From assembly GCA_024734555.1 (NCBI GenBank), contig JANPWX010000097.1, positions 7,415,880-7,479,879 of the forward strand: a DNA stretch of 64,000 bases, written 5' to 3'. Shown here one piece after another: positions 37,101 through 48,400 of this stretch; position 1 is the stretch's first letter, and each line of letters opens with the position of its first letter. The stretch is from Trochalopteron elliotii (lineage: Eukaryota; Chordata; Aves; Passeriformes; Leiothrichidae). The notes below the pieces were generated by a model that worked only from the letters and a program-made list of their open reading frames with translations, was not told the origin of the DNA and made no database searches. Both the position numbers and the translations under genes were made by a program.

Positions 37101-37157
37101 ATCAACATAGTGGAAGTCACGGGAGATGTTCACTTGTTGGATGTGAGGAGCTGGTAG
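25013..37157 (+). CDS. LGALS8: LGALS8, galectin-8 (tandem-repeat galectin)
   Basis: Nine coding exons (25013-25126, 28951-29039, 29668-29878, 30550-30666, 32403-32459, 32538-32564, 33949-34037, 36392-36557, 37008-37157) join to 339 residues plus stop (human 317 or 359). Known role: beta-galactoside lectin with two carbohydrate-recognition domains (CRDs), secreted without a signal peptide, acting in adhesion and as a cytosolic sensor of damaged vesicles that recruits CALCOCO2/NDP52. Seen here: N-CRD with [21 protein letters not shown] and KWGWEEITY; a linker of about 30 residues; C-CRD with IALHLNPR and SWGEEEKE, ending HLLDVRSW. The Arg of KPR that gives the mammalian N-CRD its preference for sialylated glycans is kept. 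ATG at 25013 has A at -3 and an in-frame TGA at 24986. Unusual: the N-terminus carries a duplicated 12-residue unit. Confidence 0.97.
25031..25126 (+). repeat. LGALS8: 36-bp coding tandem repeat in LGALS8 exon 2
   Basis: Copy 1 is 25031-25066 and copy 2 is 25067-25102, identical at 30 of 36 bases and exactly in frame. A partial third copy, 25103-25126, runs to the splice donor (ACACAGAAGACAATC). Removing two units leaves an N-terminus of the human length. Confidence 0.9.
25127..28950 (+). other. LGALS8: LGALS8 intron 2
   Basis: 3.8 kb without recognisable exon or repeat. Open frames here, such as 26346-26666, have no similarity I can name. Confidence 0.75.
28951..29039 (+). CDS. LGALS8: LGALS8 exon 3, start of N-CRD
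   Basis: Acceptor CCTCTTCTAG, donor ATAG|GTAGAG. Begins [20 protein letters not shown] and runs to DDADR, the first beta strands of the N-CRD. 89 nt, the same size as the matching C-CRD exon 33949-34037, as expected from an ancient CRD duplication. Confidence 0.96.
29405..29462 (+). repeat. Short imperfect tandem repeat of TTTAAACATT
   Basis: Four or so copies of a TTTAAACATT-like unit separated by A/T spacers in LGALS8 intron 3. Confidence 0.65.
29668..29878 (+). CDS. LGALS8: LGALS8 exon 4, N-CRD sugar-binding exon
   Basis: Acceptor TGATCAG, donor CAG|GTGAGT. Carries the main carbohydrate contacts: RFQ (R split at the junction), [26 protein letters not shown]. All key residues of an active N-CRD are present. 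Confidence 0.97.
30550..30666 (+). CDS. LGALS8: LGALS8 exon 5, end of N-CRD
   Basis: 39 codons in phase 0, between TCTCTTTAG and AAG|GTAAGT. Encodes [15 protein letters not shown], then [14 protein letters not shown]. Confidence 0.96.
32403..32459 (+). CDS. LGALS8: LGALS8 exon 6, inter-CRD linker
   Basis: 57 nt, phase 0 at both ends, acceptor CTCTCTCTGCAG, donor AAT|GTACGT. Encodes [19 protein letters not shown], aligning with the human linker [20 protein letters not shown]. Skipping keeps the frame. Confidence 0.93.
32538..32564 (+). CDS. LGALS8: LGALS8 exon 7, 27-nt linker microexon
   Basis: Nine codons (GEMPNGSQL) between CTTCTCTTGTAG and GTAAGT, phase 0 at both ends, after an intron of only 78 nt. 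Aligns with human VPKSGTPQL. Too short for ORF prediction; accepted for its strong splice sites, its frame and this alignment. Confidence 0.92.
33949..34037 (+). CDS. LGALS8: LGALS8 exon 8, start of C-CRD
   Basis: 89 nt, acceptor TACTTCCAG, donor AGAG|GTATGT. Encodes [20 protein letters not shown], then KGEVNKTPK, the C-CRD counterpart of exon 3. Confidence 0.96.
34540..34972 (+). mobile_element. CR1 LINE 3' fragment
   Basis: + orientation, in LGALS8 intron 8. Follows the CR1 C-terminal ORF and 3' tail: GAGGAAAGGCTGAGGGAATT, then AGACATTGGAACAGGGTTCC, then GCAGGGGGGTTGGAATGAGATG, then CCATTCTGTAATTCC. 5'-truncated and not coding. Confidence 0.9.
36392..36557 (+). CDS. LGALS8: LGALS8 exon 9, C-CRD sugar-binding exon
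   Basis: Acceptor ATATCTTCCAG, donor GAG|GTAAGA. Encodes (S)[20 protein letters not shown], then [18 protein letters not shown] and [15 protein letters not shown] and E of the galectin signature are present. The final Arg of the W-x-x-E-x-R pattern is Lys here (human WGEEER). Confidence 0.96.
36795..36862 (+). mobile_element. CR1 LINE 3' tail fragment
   Basis: About 68 bases of CR1 tail in + orientation: GTTGGACTTGATGATCCTTA, then GGGTCCCTTGCAA, ending TATGATTCTGTGA. Lies in LGALS8 intron 9, about 145 bases before the last exon. Confidence 0.85.
37008..37157 (+). CDS. LGALS8: LGALS8 exon 10, end of C-CRD and stop
   Basis: Acceptor TGCTTTCCAG. Encodes [20 protein letters not shown], then EYKHRFKQ and [11 protein letters not shown] at 37155-37157. 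The C-terminal VRSW matches human galectin-8. Confidence 0.97.
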   Translation: MIIFCDAYQFKVAINGVHTLEYKHRFKQLEKINIVEVTGDVHLLDVRSW

Positions 37158-38260
37158 TTCTTTTCAATCACTACTAAAAGAATTTAACCTCTTCTAATAA
37201 CAGTGCCTCCTTGTCAAGTACAAACAGGTGCCGACTCATGCTGAGCCTGCCTTTAATCTGTCTAGGCTTTTGCATTTGCCTCTCTGAGTTAGGCAAGTAC
37301 CAGAAATGCTAACTGCAAATTTAGATCTTTCTCTAGTTTCCTGGCAAGCTAAGTTAGTGTTTGCTCAGATAAATCTCCTGTATTATTGAACCTAGCAATA
37401 TGAAAATGCTGCATCATACTGTGTCTAACAATTGCACTCTGTATGTTTAAGTTAAACTACCATTTGGCATTCCTTCATACCATCCATTCAATATTGTGAA
37501 GCAGAAATGAGACTGGAATGGGGTCCAAATATACAGTTATCCACCTCCAGAGGGATGTTTATAATTTATTTAAGAGAGAACTGTGGATTATAATTTTCTA
37601 TGTCTTAATTTATGTTAGCACGTATAACCTTTACAGTGAGGCTGAATTAAGCAAACAGTTGACCCCTTACTTCTGGCAAAAGGCAACAAATTAGATCTTA
37701 CCTCTTAGCCTGCTGCTGCAATAGCACCATCTCTGACACCTATGGTTATATCACCTCCTGCTTACAAGGACCCAACATTTCTAGCTTTTAGTTTTCCAAA
37801 GTGAAACACGGGAAAGTGATTTAGCTGGTTTAAATTACAAGAACTTTTGGAAACTTGTTTGATCTGAAGTGGCTCCTAACTGGGTTAAGAATCCTTAGGG
37901 TCTGAAGTAGATGTCTGTGGGTTTCATTTTCAAGATATGTCTGAATCCAGGTAGTCCAGGTAGGGTTTCAGCTGAGATGGCATTCAACTACTCAGTAGTA
38001 GACTTGAGAATGAATCCTTTTTCAGTCTTGTATTAAAATACTATCTATGTGAAATAAACTGTCCCGATTCAGTTTTCCTTAAAAATGTCCGTCTTTTTCT
38101 AATCTTTTTTAAAAATAAGTTACTGGTTGTCACTACATGCCTGAAGGATGTCCCTGTATATCTTAAGACTGCTAATACTGAAGCAATTTCAAGAAAAAGA
38201 TGTACACTAAAAGAGTTTAAATGAGCAGATTTAATGTATAAAAAGCATCAATAAAAACAT
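37158..38260 (+). other. LGALS8: LGALS8 3' untranslated region (probable)
   Basis: Non-coding, with AATAAA at 38053-38058 and again at 38250-38255. Either could define the transcript end. Confidence 0.65.
38053..38255 (+). terminator. LGALS8: Two LGALS8 polyadenylation signals
   Basis: Canonical AATAAA at 38053-38058 and at 38250-38255. The distal one is followed by T- and TG-rich sequence (TGTCGC, then TTGGTC and TTTTGTTTTGTTATTG), which favours use of the second. Confidence 0.6.
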
Positions 38261-39264
38261 ACATGAACTCTGCTTTTCTCCAAGTGTCGCTAAGTAGCTA
38301 TGATCCCTTTTTGGTCTATTATTTTGTTTTGTTATTGTCTTACCAGTATTTCCAAGTTGGCAGTGACTCTGACTGGAGAACCATTTCCACATCAAGGAAC
38401 TAGTGATCCACAGAGCAATTAACCTGAGCAGGTGCTGGGGCTGGGCTGGAGTTCAGGACAGTGCTCTGCTGTACGCACCCCTTGGCTTCATTGGAACAGA
38501 GGAGCTGGTAGGCAGCTCCTCATGGCAGTAACACCACTTGTGTGTCCCTGCCCTTAGCTAAGAGTTCAGCAGATGTTCTCATGGGAATGTCCTTTTTGTT
38601 TGACAGCAGACACAATTAACAGTTTTAAGAAAATCCCATAAGAGCTTGATGTGGTAATCTTTCCATATATGGGATCTACATGGCACGCTGCACCCTGGAT
38701 AGAGGCTCGTTCCCAGCACCCAATGGGATTTAAGATTATCCTCTGTATAGTGTCAGTTCTACCCCACTGCATTTTAAACCCTATTTTACAGAGTCTGAGT
38801 GCCTTTCTTAGTATCAGTGTAACAAAAGAGCACCTCGTGGTGCAAAACAGGTAGTAATTTTTTTGGGTAAATTCATTATCATAGCAAGCAATTTATTCTT
38901 GAACTTCAGCTAATCAGTAGCAGTCTCTAAAGACTCTAACACAGATTTAGTTCCCACATGAATCAGTTTCTTGGAACTTCTTCAGTATCTTCAGTGGGTA
39001 TACTTTTTACTTCCCCTACAGATGACAGAAAAAACCAGATTCTCAGGATTGCAGTGCATTGGTCCAGTGAGGAGTGTGCTTGGAGCATGACAGCCCCTCC
39101 ACTGGGACAGGAACTGTATTCCCCAAGGACAGCAGAGTTCAGTGAGTCTCACATGTTGTCACTCAGATTTGTTTAGAGCCTGTTCCAGTTTCCCACTGTT
39201 AAGAAAAGAGCAGTTAAAGAAAAGTCATAAGAAAAGTCCCCAGTCCATCCAGAAATGATAAAGC
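38261..39264. other. Convergent spacer LGALS8-HEATR1
   Basis: About 1 kb between the two tail-to-tail genes. No repeat, RNA gene or coding frame recognised. Either 3'UTR could extend into it. Confidence 0.7.
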
Positions 39265-39280
39265 CAGATTCTTAAAATAT

Positions 39281-39286
39281 TTTATT
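39281..39286 (-). terminator. HEATR1: HEATR1 polyadenylation signal
   Basis: TTTATT on the + strand reads AATAAA on the HEATR1 strand, 112 bases after the stop codon. This gives a short 3'UTR of about 130 nt ending near 39265. Confidence 0.75.
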
Positions 39287-39398
39287 AAAAAGTTAAAATC
39301 TTGTCTCTGATAAAAATTGGTATGACAGTTTGCCTGTAACACCTGAATGTTTAAAGCTAACATAATTCAGACAAAATTTGAAAACAAAGGGCATAAAC

Positions 39399-39487
39399 TT
39401 AGAAGTAGCTTTGGAGTGGTTCTCCCAAAATGACTTCCAGTTGTTGAATTGTCTTCTGACACTGCTGTTCAACTTCTTCACATTCAT
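39399..39487 (-). CDS. HEATR1: HEATR1 last exon
   Basis: Completes a split Asp, then ECEEVEQQCQKTIQQLEVIL and GEPLQSYF, stop TAA at 39401-39399. Acceptor TTTTTCTAG. Confidence 0.97.
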
Positions 39488-42400
39488 CTAGAAAAAGAAA
39501 TTAAGCAGGAATTAAGTAGAGCAATGATTACAAAGCTACCTGAAGAAGGCTCCATCACTTATCAAGGCTAGAACCATCCTCAAACAACATATATGAAATT
39601 ATTATTCAGAAATACTTTGTCACTGAACCAGGCAAACTCTTCTACTAACACTGATCTAAAACCTGCACATGGGGAGATGTGCACAGGCTACAATACTGAA
39701 GAAACCACTGTAATTTAACTGAACTTCATGAGTGTGTTTGACATAAGCAGATGACTAATGCATTTAGTTTGCATTTTGCACAGTATAAGCTACCATATAC
39801 AAATTCATAAGATTTATAGCACTTATAAAAATGAGCCTGTCTGAATCTTTGAAATAAGTCACTCTTCACTAATGCCAGTTTAGAACATTACCTTCCATCA
39901 GCTCAGCTAAGAATGGAATAGATTCTGGTAGCAGGACCAGGTAGTTCTCCTTCAGTTTTTGTGCAACTTCTATCAAAGCAAGCAGGGCAGCAAATCGGAC
40001 CTAAACCAAAACAATTATGTAAGGAAACAAACATTACAGTACAGTTCCCTGTTTTCCCCCATCCCTGCCTTCTTTCCATTCATTATAAGGTTATAAGCTT
40101 TCATTACTGAAGGGAACTAGTTTAAGCTAATTTAAATACTAACATCTGGGTTAACATAATGGCAAATCAAAAACTGGTTGCAAGAAGCAGGTAATGTTGC
40201 TGGAAGTTATTTGATATTATGGACTTCAACTTCCCGTCACAATGCCACTTCCACTGTATCAGGGCTTAGCTCAGCACTATGAAAAACCAAGTACACTCCC
40301 TTAATATCTATAACCTGTCAACAGGAGAATATTGACAAGACTCTGTATATTCAAGAGGTCTGATAGCTGATAACTGTCTTCCAGTTACCCCTCTAAAGTG
40401 GCCCTGTCTTTGTATACAAACAATTATCTCATTCCAACAGATACCAAATCTACAAAAAGCCCAAACCTCACAGTATGAAACACATGGAATATTTACTGCT
40501 TACAGTGAGAGCAGAAGAGCATGTTGCACCCATCTCTACAAGTTGGGAGTACTGTGGTACAGCACCAGTATTTTAACTTAGGCTAGTATTTCAGCAATAA
40601 CTTGGTTAATTCACTTCTGATTTTGGGGACACTGTTCCCATTTTCTAGCATGACAAAGAAAACTAGTTCCAACCTTAGGAGAATTGTGCCTTGTTTTCAG
40701 CAGGATCTGGTAGTTCAGTGGTTTCCAAAGAGAATCATCTGCCATTGCCACTGAAAACTGAGCTATGCAGGGTATCAGGTGTGTTGTCACTCTTTCCTGG
40801 AACTTCTCATCTCCTCCAAGCACATTTTCTAGCTGTGGAAGGAAAACAGATCCAGGCTCAGATAAACCCACCCAAAAATACTTCCAGCTTTTGTTTGCAG
40901 GTACTCAAGAATTAAGTCAAAGCTCATCAGTGGGAGTGCACTGGTCTGCAAGAGCTCAATAACATGCATGAACCTTACAGAATGAAGACATTAAAACAAA
41001 AAGGGTAAAAAATAATCAGTACTTCAGAGCCTTAGGCAAAGAAATCAGTACTGTCTGTGACCCAAAGACAATGAACTAACCCCCTCTTTTTTTTTTGTTA
41101 ATGGAGAGGACTGACACCTGATTTTTTTTAACCATGGAAAAAACAAACAAGCTATGAATTGTTTTTATGGATTTGTCAATACCTGATCGACCAGAGGCTG
41201 CATCAAGGTTTCTGCTCTTTCTTTACTCAGGAACTTCTGGGTGTCAAACAGGAAGAGCTTGTGCAGACAGTCCATGGTGAACTGCAACAGTAGACAGCTC
41301 TTTTCTGTGTTATTGTCAGAGTCAAAGAAAGCTTCATCTACACACCAGTCAAGGAGAAGAAAAAAAATATCATCAATAGAATGAAAACACAAAACTTCCT
41401 CCCTGCAGGACCAGAAACATTGCTAGTCTGTCAAACTAAGGAATGTACCACATAGCAATTACTGTAATCATCACTCAGAACAATCAAGTGGATGTGATAC
41501 ATTATGTGGCTTTAAGCTACTGGCCCAGCAGGTCTGCTGCTGATGGAAATAAAATAGCCACATGCTATAGGAGAAGTGCTTAGCCACACCTGTGGAGATG
41601 GAGAATTACTTCAGGTTACTACAACTGGGATGGGCAAATAGTTTCCCATAGAAAATAATAACACCTTTTTTTTCCCAAGAAAGCAAATATTCTCTTATGT
41701 GCTACCTGGTGTATTCAGAGGAGTCTGAATACACCAGGTAGCATAAAAGAGAAGTCAATGAATGAAAAAGAAAAAAGTACAAAGAGAAACAAGTCTCCCT
41801 CTTTCTACACAATTTCATACTCAGGGAACTCACTGGGACTGACACTGAAAATTTTCATTGTGGTCTCAACATTGTAATAGCAGCCCTATGCCTATGGATG
41901 AAAAATGTCCTTTGGTTCCATCAGAGAATGATTTCTCATTTACCAGAGGAGGAAAAAAGAGAGAAATTAATTATGTGTGCTGTGAAATAAATCCTGTAAG
42001 ACTAAAATTTCCACAATTAAAGTTAACCTCTCAGCAGTCAAGACTAAGCCTCTCTGTAGGCAGTAACTGACAACTCACCAGTTTTAGAAATGTTGACCTG
42101 GTTTAGTGTCTCAGCAAACGGCTTCACTAAATGCCCAGCAAAGAGGGTGAAGAGGCCCTTGAGCTTGTCTGCAATGCAGTCTGCTATTCTGTGGAATGTC
42201 AGCAGCCTGTCTCTTAGGGCAGCCTCTGTTTTGGACCAATCAAAGAGCTGAAAGTGAAAGGCAGATTAGCTGTTTCCTGTGTCTGTGCTGGACTGGAAAA
42301 CACAAACATGCTGATGCAGATGAATTACATTTAGACTTCTTACCTTGAAGAAGAGGGGCCTGAAAGAAGCCTCAGAAAGTTTCATAACCATACTGATGAG

Positions 42401-45400
42401 ACAGTCAATAATGTAAGCCTCTATCTTACCAACTTCCTCTAAATCATCCTAGAAAAATCAGAAAACAAAATTCTTAGTCTGAAATGTAAGAATTTGAGCT
42501 TTCAAAACACGTTTTGATTTTGTCTACTTCAGATTAAATACTTAACTACCATGTTTTCTACCATAAAACCAATTTGGAACAGAATATCTGATACCCAGAA
42601 TTTCAAAGCACATATACAATGGAATCTACTAATCTTTTTTTAAACAAGTGATAGAATTGGCATGTAGAGAGGTGCAGCTGCTGCTCACCCTCCCAAATCA
42701 AGCTACCTCGGCATGCTCTGTTCGGAAGTCCAAGACTTTCATGAAAAACGCTGTCAGCTCAGGCTGATGGGAGATCAGGTGCTCCTTCTCCATGCCAGCA
42801 ATGTGCTCCTTCAAAATGTTCATAAGGGGACCCAGGCAGTTCTGCCAAAACAAAAACAAAGCAATGCAAAGTCAACTGTGATATTGACAGTAACTGAGAA
42901 ACATAACTAGGGAATTGGATTTATGTACTTCATGAAAAGTACAGTAGTTATCATTGAAATACTATTGATAAAATCAAAAAACTTTTTCCCAGTACTTTTG
43001 GGGGCTTAAGTTAGTAGGATTCCTGAAAAGCATTCATTCTGTCTACCCTCTGCCATACTGGAGAGAATTCTGACTCCCTCATGTTCCTAGCACATAACTG
43101 AAGTGCTTTATGAATGGGATGATCTCCCAAGCATTCATCATCTAACACACAAAGGACATTAAACTGCTGGACCTCTTCCAGATCTACTTTTCCTGAATCA
43201 CTGCAGCAGTACAAAAACCCCAGAGATTATAATATAAAGACTATGGTAGATTTGGCTGGGATGGAGTTAATTTTCTTCAGAGCAGCTCACATGGTGCTGT
43301 GTTTTAGATCTGATGATTACACATCGCTGTTTTAGCTTGTGACTTAGTCCTTGTGACTTCCTTTGTTTCTCACTCTGCTGCCACAGTGAGCGGGCTGATG
43401 GTGGCCAAGGTGCTGGGAGAGGACACAGCTGAACCAAATTTTGGCCTGCTTGGTTTTTATTTTCTTCTCCTTTATCACAGCACTGAAGGATGAAAAAGCC
43501 CCTTACCTTGCGGGTGTGCAGCACTTCACTGTAACACTTGGTAACTGCAGGCAGGAGTATTCGTGGGGCCAGCCTTGTTGCCAGGATGGTTTTCAGTGCT
43601 GCTACACGGACACTTATCTGGGAAGAAGGACCAAACTCGGCCACAATTTTTTCCAAGCGGACAACCTGTGAGGAATTCCAACAAAAGTCAGGCTTGCTTA
43701 GCAACTTAAGAATTTACTTTATGGTAGTTGTCTGCTGCAAATGTCAGACAGGAATTTTGCTGTTTGCATCACAACAAACTTGGAACACCTCCTGTTAAGC
43801 TGTCTGTGTACAAAGCCTCACTATCTTCAGAAGACAAACACTGAAAAATGCCCATGTCAGCAGTAGAGGGTTAGAATGACTCCAAGAGTGTCAGATACAC
43901 ATCTGAGGAGACTGTGGATATTACAGAATGACCTTTCATGACTCGTCTCCCTTTTCAAAGAGGCAAAATACAACCTATCTGAGGCAGGAGAAGGAGATGC
44001 TCTTAGGTTCTATATCTGAGTTGCCTGCATAAGAAGTGAGTAGAAGAGTAATGTTATGAGCTTTTATATAATTGGCACACACTCCTACTTCAGTTTCAGA
44101 GAAAAAAAAGTAATCTCTACACCTTCTTCTGTGATCTGGGCAGGTCCTGTCCCCCCTTTACACACCTGTAGGAGTCACAGAGCTCACCTGCAACAAGCAC
44201 TCCAAAAGGTAAGGACTAAGGAAGTGTGGCAGTGTTTCTGCAACCTTTAGCAGAGCAGTGATGGCACTCAGCAGGTAAATCTCATTGGAGACCAGCTCCT
44301 TCTTACTTTTTAAAGTCTTCAAGAGTGCTGGCATCAGCCTGTGAATAACCAATCATAAACAGAGAAAGGTGAAGTAACTGACCATTTGGAGGTATTTCAA
44401 ATCAAATCCATCTGTTAAGTCTGCAGGGACAATTTTCACAAAAATTTTTACACGGGTATTTGAGAAAACTCAGTATTCTGGGCCCATTGCCATATTTTAT
44501 TTTGAAGCTAATGAAGGATATTCGATTTAGAATGACAGAATAGTTTGGTCAGAAGAAATCTTTAAAGATCATCTAGATCAACACTTTTCACTCTACCACG
44601 TTACTCAAAGCCCTGTCTTTAGTTTAAAGATTTAATGACAATAAGAGACTTATATTTGTAAAGAAATGAAACAGTCTTACAAGGAATAAGTTAGACACTT
44701 GGATTCTTCTTGAATAGAGAGAATAAAATAATGTAGCATGAAGGGTTTTCAACTGTACTCCTCCTCATGTTTTTAAATACAATCTTTACTACAGAAAAAA
44801 TACAGACTATGATCCGATCTTTCTAAAGCCATAAAGGTTGCTTCTCTGGTGACAGCAGCTGACTCCTTAAAGAATTCTACTGTGCATTATAGAAGTCTTG
44901 CAATTTTCCCCACTAGTTTCTTCGTGACCACAAAGCACCTTCAAGCACAAGAAATACTTTTCATCTTGTCTACACAAAACACACACAGTGGCAGACTGCC
45001 ATCTGGCCTTCATCAGCATTTTGGTATAACTAATTCCTGCTGCAGTTGGTTCTGTTAAGAAGAACCCAACAGTACCTTGGAAGCTGAGGTATTGCTTGGG
45101 CTTTCAGTGTACAGGTGACCTCAGCTATACAGAGCAAAGCACTTCCCATCACATTTTTTTCCTCCTTCTCTGAAGAAATGAGATCAATGGCAGTTTTCAG
45201 AACAGGCACAAATGGTGCTGGATTTTCTGTGCCAAAACCTTTGCAGAGCAGCTTGAGGCTGAACAAAGCAGTCTGCCTGTTGATGGCTTGCTCCTCCTCT
45301 TCCTCCTTTCTTCTACATGTGACAATGGCAATGAGCTCAGGAACCAGCTCTAGGAGCTGCAGGATCTGAGAGGACAGGAGAACACACACATCAGACATAC

Positions 45401-48400
45401 AGGTAGAAACTCAGGACCTGCAAGGTAGCTGTGGGCAGGTAGCCTTTGTGTCACTGCTCAGGAACCCTTGCCTCAAGGCTTGGCACCAGTGCTTGGCATC
45501 TTTACACGGGGTCAAGCACTGGCACATCAGTCCCTCTCTGGGTACTTTTGCTAAAGGAACTGGGTTTAAGCCCTTTGCCTCACCTGGCTCTTCTGCCACT
45601 TGGTGCGCTGCTGCACCTTGTTGTTCAGCAGGTCCATGGCCTTGCGCCTCACCGACGGCAGCTGGTTCATCATCAGGCCCCCAATTACAGGGATGAAGGT
45701 TTCTGTGGGCAGTAAGGCATTGACCTACAAGAAAACAAACAAAGCAATACTATAGATTGCTTTGCATGCACTGTGACATGGCAGCCTCCTGATAAGACTC
45801 TCTGCAACTTCCCTCATGGCTTTCAGGATCAAAGAAGAGAGAACAAGCCACCAATGCTGTAACAAGGCAGATTTCAGCTAGTCTGTGTTCACTGGCTGCT
45901 AAGCAGCCATTATCCACTAGCTCTGAGATTTCCTCAGCAGTCCTTTTGTCTGCTCTCCTGAGCTATCCCTCTTTACCCAAAATAATTCTGCCAATGCCCT
46001 CTGCATGTACATCATGAAAACTGGAATATGCTTTACAGGTTAAAAAAGAAAACATCCAAGCTGTTAAAAGAGCTATGTTCTGACTTATGCAACAAGATAG
46101 CCACTCAAATTCTACAAATATGTTTCTAATTTAAAAAAATAGTAAGATGAAAAGTGTAAAGATTTAATTTCATGTAGAAATATGCAACAGCATTAGTTAA
46201 GTCATTTTATGAGTGAGAAATACTGCCACGAGCCATTTTTCCCCACCAGACATAGTGAAATGACTGCTTACAGCCAGCAGAATATTGAACTAATTTTTGT
46301 TCTGCTTGTTTTAAGAAGCTGTTAGCTGTAGTTATTCAAGTTGTTAGCTGAGTTTAAACATTGATGTACCAGGCTGCAGACCATCCAATGAAACACAGTA
46401 TTGATGCAACAAGAAACCCTACAAAGTTTATAATCATATTAACAAGCAAGAGCAGTGATGTCCCAGTGCTAACATGGGGGCTAGTGAGACATACTTTATC
46501 CAGCATATCATAGCACTTGCTAAGCAGAACCCTCCAGAATTTGGCTGTCGGCTTGTCCACATTTCCTTCCACTGAAGATGCCACAGTGTTTATATAGTGA
46601 AGAACTTCTTCTAACAGCCTAGACAGAAAGGAAATAACTTTGAATAAGTAACAAGGAGACTAAAGAAGTCCATTGTTATTACTGGAAAGCATAAAATCTC
46701 ACAAGACAACAAAAATACAAGGAAATGAAACAGAAAAAAGTTAAAAATGAGCATTCATGGAACACAGCACTTAAAATAAATCTTACACACTTTTTCTCTT
46801 GGAACAAAGTTTGCAAAAGAAACCCTCAATTGCGTATCACTGGCTTTTATACCACAATGGCTACAACTGTGATCTTTGATTACTGATACTTACACCAGTA
46901 CAGAGGCATCTGGGAACCATGACTAATTTTTTTTCTACTAATAAACCAATATATTTTGCTAAAAATCTGGAATTCCTTTAGTGATTCAGACATGAATAGC
47001 ATGACAGTTATGGCCAAGCATGTAAATAACCTCTATCAAAAATACAGAAAAAGAGTGGATATTGGGTAGAGCAATCTTTCAGAAATAAAAAGCTCTACAT
47101 TCTATTAAAAGAAAAAAACAAACCAAAACCAAGCAACTTGCACATAATAAATACTGCTTGTTGCTGAGGACATTAAAAAAGTATCATTAGGGTGAAGATA
47201 ATCTAATGGCAGTACACTTAAAGATATTCCTGGGTTGCAGTAAAAGCTAAAAATAGGAGTAGGGCATATTTAAAGCATACCTCTGTTCCAAATCCTGCAG
47301 CTCTTCTGTTTCTTCATATTCAACTATCTGGTTTAAAAAGCAAGAATGAAAATATGAAAGTTACCTCCCCTCATTAAACTAAAATGCCAGAATACACGAA
47401 TTTGGGTTTTTTTGAATCAAATGTCCACTAATGGTAATCATGAGTCCCCACATTTGTACTTAAGCCATCATTCTAGAAGGAAATCCAAGAACCTTGGGCA
47501 ATGCAGTCATTAGCAAATACATTTCATGCTGGTGGATGATTTTTGGCTGAAAAATTGGGACTACCAGCTAGAGTCAGAGCCTGTAATTCGTAACATTTTG
47601 TCTTTTCGATTGACATGCATCAATCCCACACTGAATTTGGAATTACACAGGCTGTGAGTGAAATCCCAAGCTCCATAAAGCCAGTGGGAATACACTGGGA
47701 CCAGAATTTCACTCGGTTACCTATGCATCAGTCACATAAATGGAGTCTGTCTGGGAAAGCCTTATTAAAAAATAAATAACATTACTGAGAGGTTTCAAAA
47801 CTGTGTCAATAAAGGTGTCAGCAAGATACACTGGACAGTGCCACCCCTTTGAATATGCAGTTATACTAAAAAGTAGATTACACCTCAGCTATTACAATAT
47901 GGCACAATCACTTACTGTGATCAGTCTGGAAGCAAACTGCCATTATTACCTTTTTCACAAAACTCTGAGAGGACAGAAGTTGTGACATGAAGGAGACTGA
48001 CAAGAATTTGAAATGCCGGAGTTGTTTGTCAGAGTGAGACTCCACATTAAAGAGCTGCCCTTCCTGATTTTTCAGCTTTGTCTTGCACGTTCTTAACTTC
48101 TTTGTCCCAGGATCATCTGTTGAAGACATTGACAAAACAAATTTGCATCCAAGAGAAAAAGGATATTTCATTTCTGATCACAGAAACAAAGTAAAATTGC
48201 AGTTGTTCAAAGCCCCATCCAGCTGGCCTTGAACACTGCCAGGGATGGGGCATCTATCACTTCTCTGTGACACCTGGTCCAGTGCTTCACCACTCTCAGA
48301 GTAAGAAGTTTCTGACTTATATCTAGTCTGAATCTATCCTCTTGCAGTTTAAAACCAGTACCCCTTGTCTCTTACATTAGAAAGGTTTACATGCATTTGC

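Larger units (their letters stand above)
39488..43506 (-). other. HEATR1: HEATR1 introns at the 3' end
   Basis: Introns 39488-39891, 40001-40673, 40833-41182, 41338-42078, 42248-42343, 42449-42706 and 42842-43506. Content: the 41690-41753 hairpin in the fourth; an LTR fragment and an unexplained open frame in the last. Nothing recognised in the others. Confidence 0.8.
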
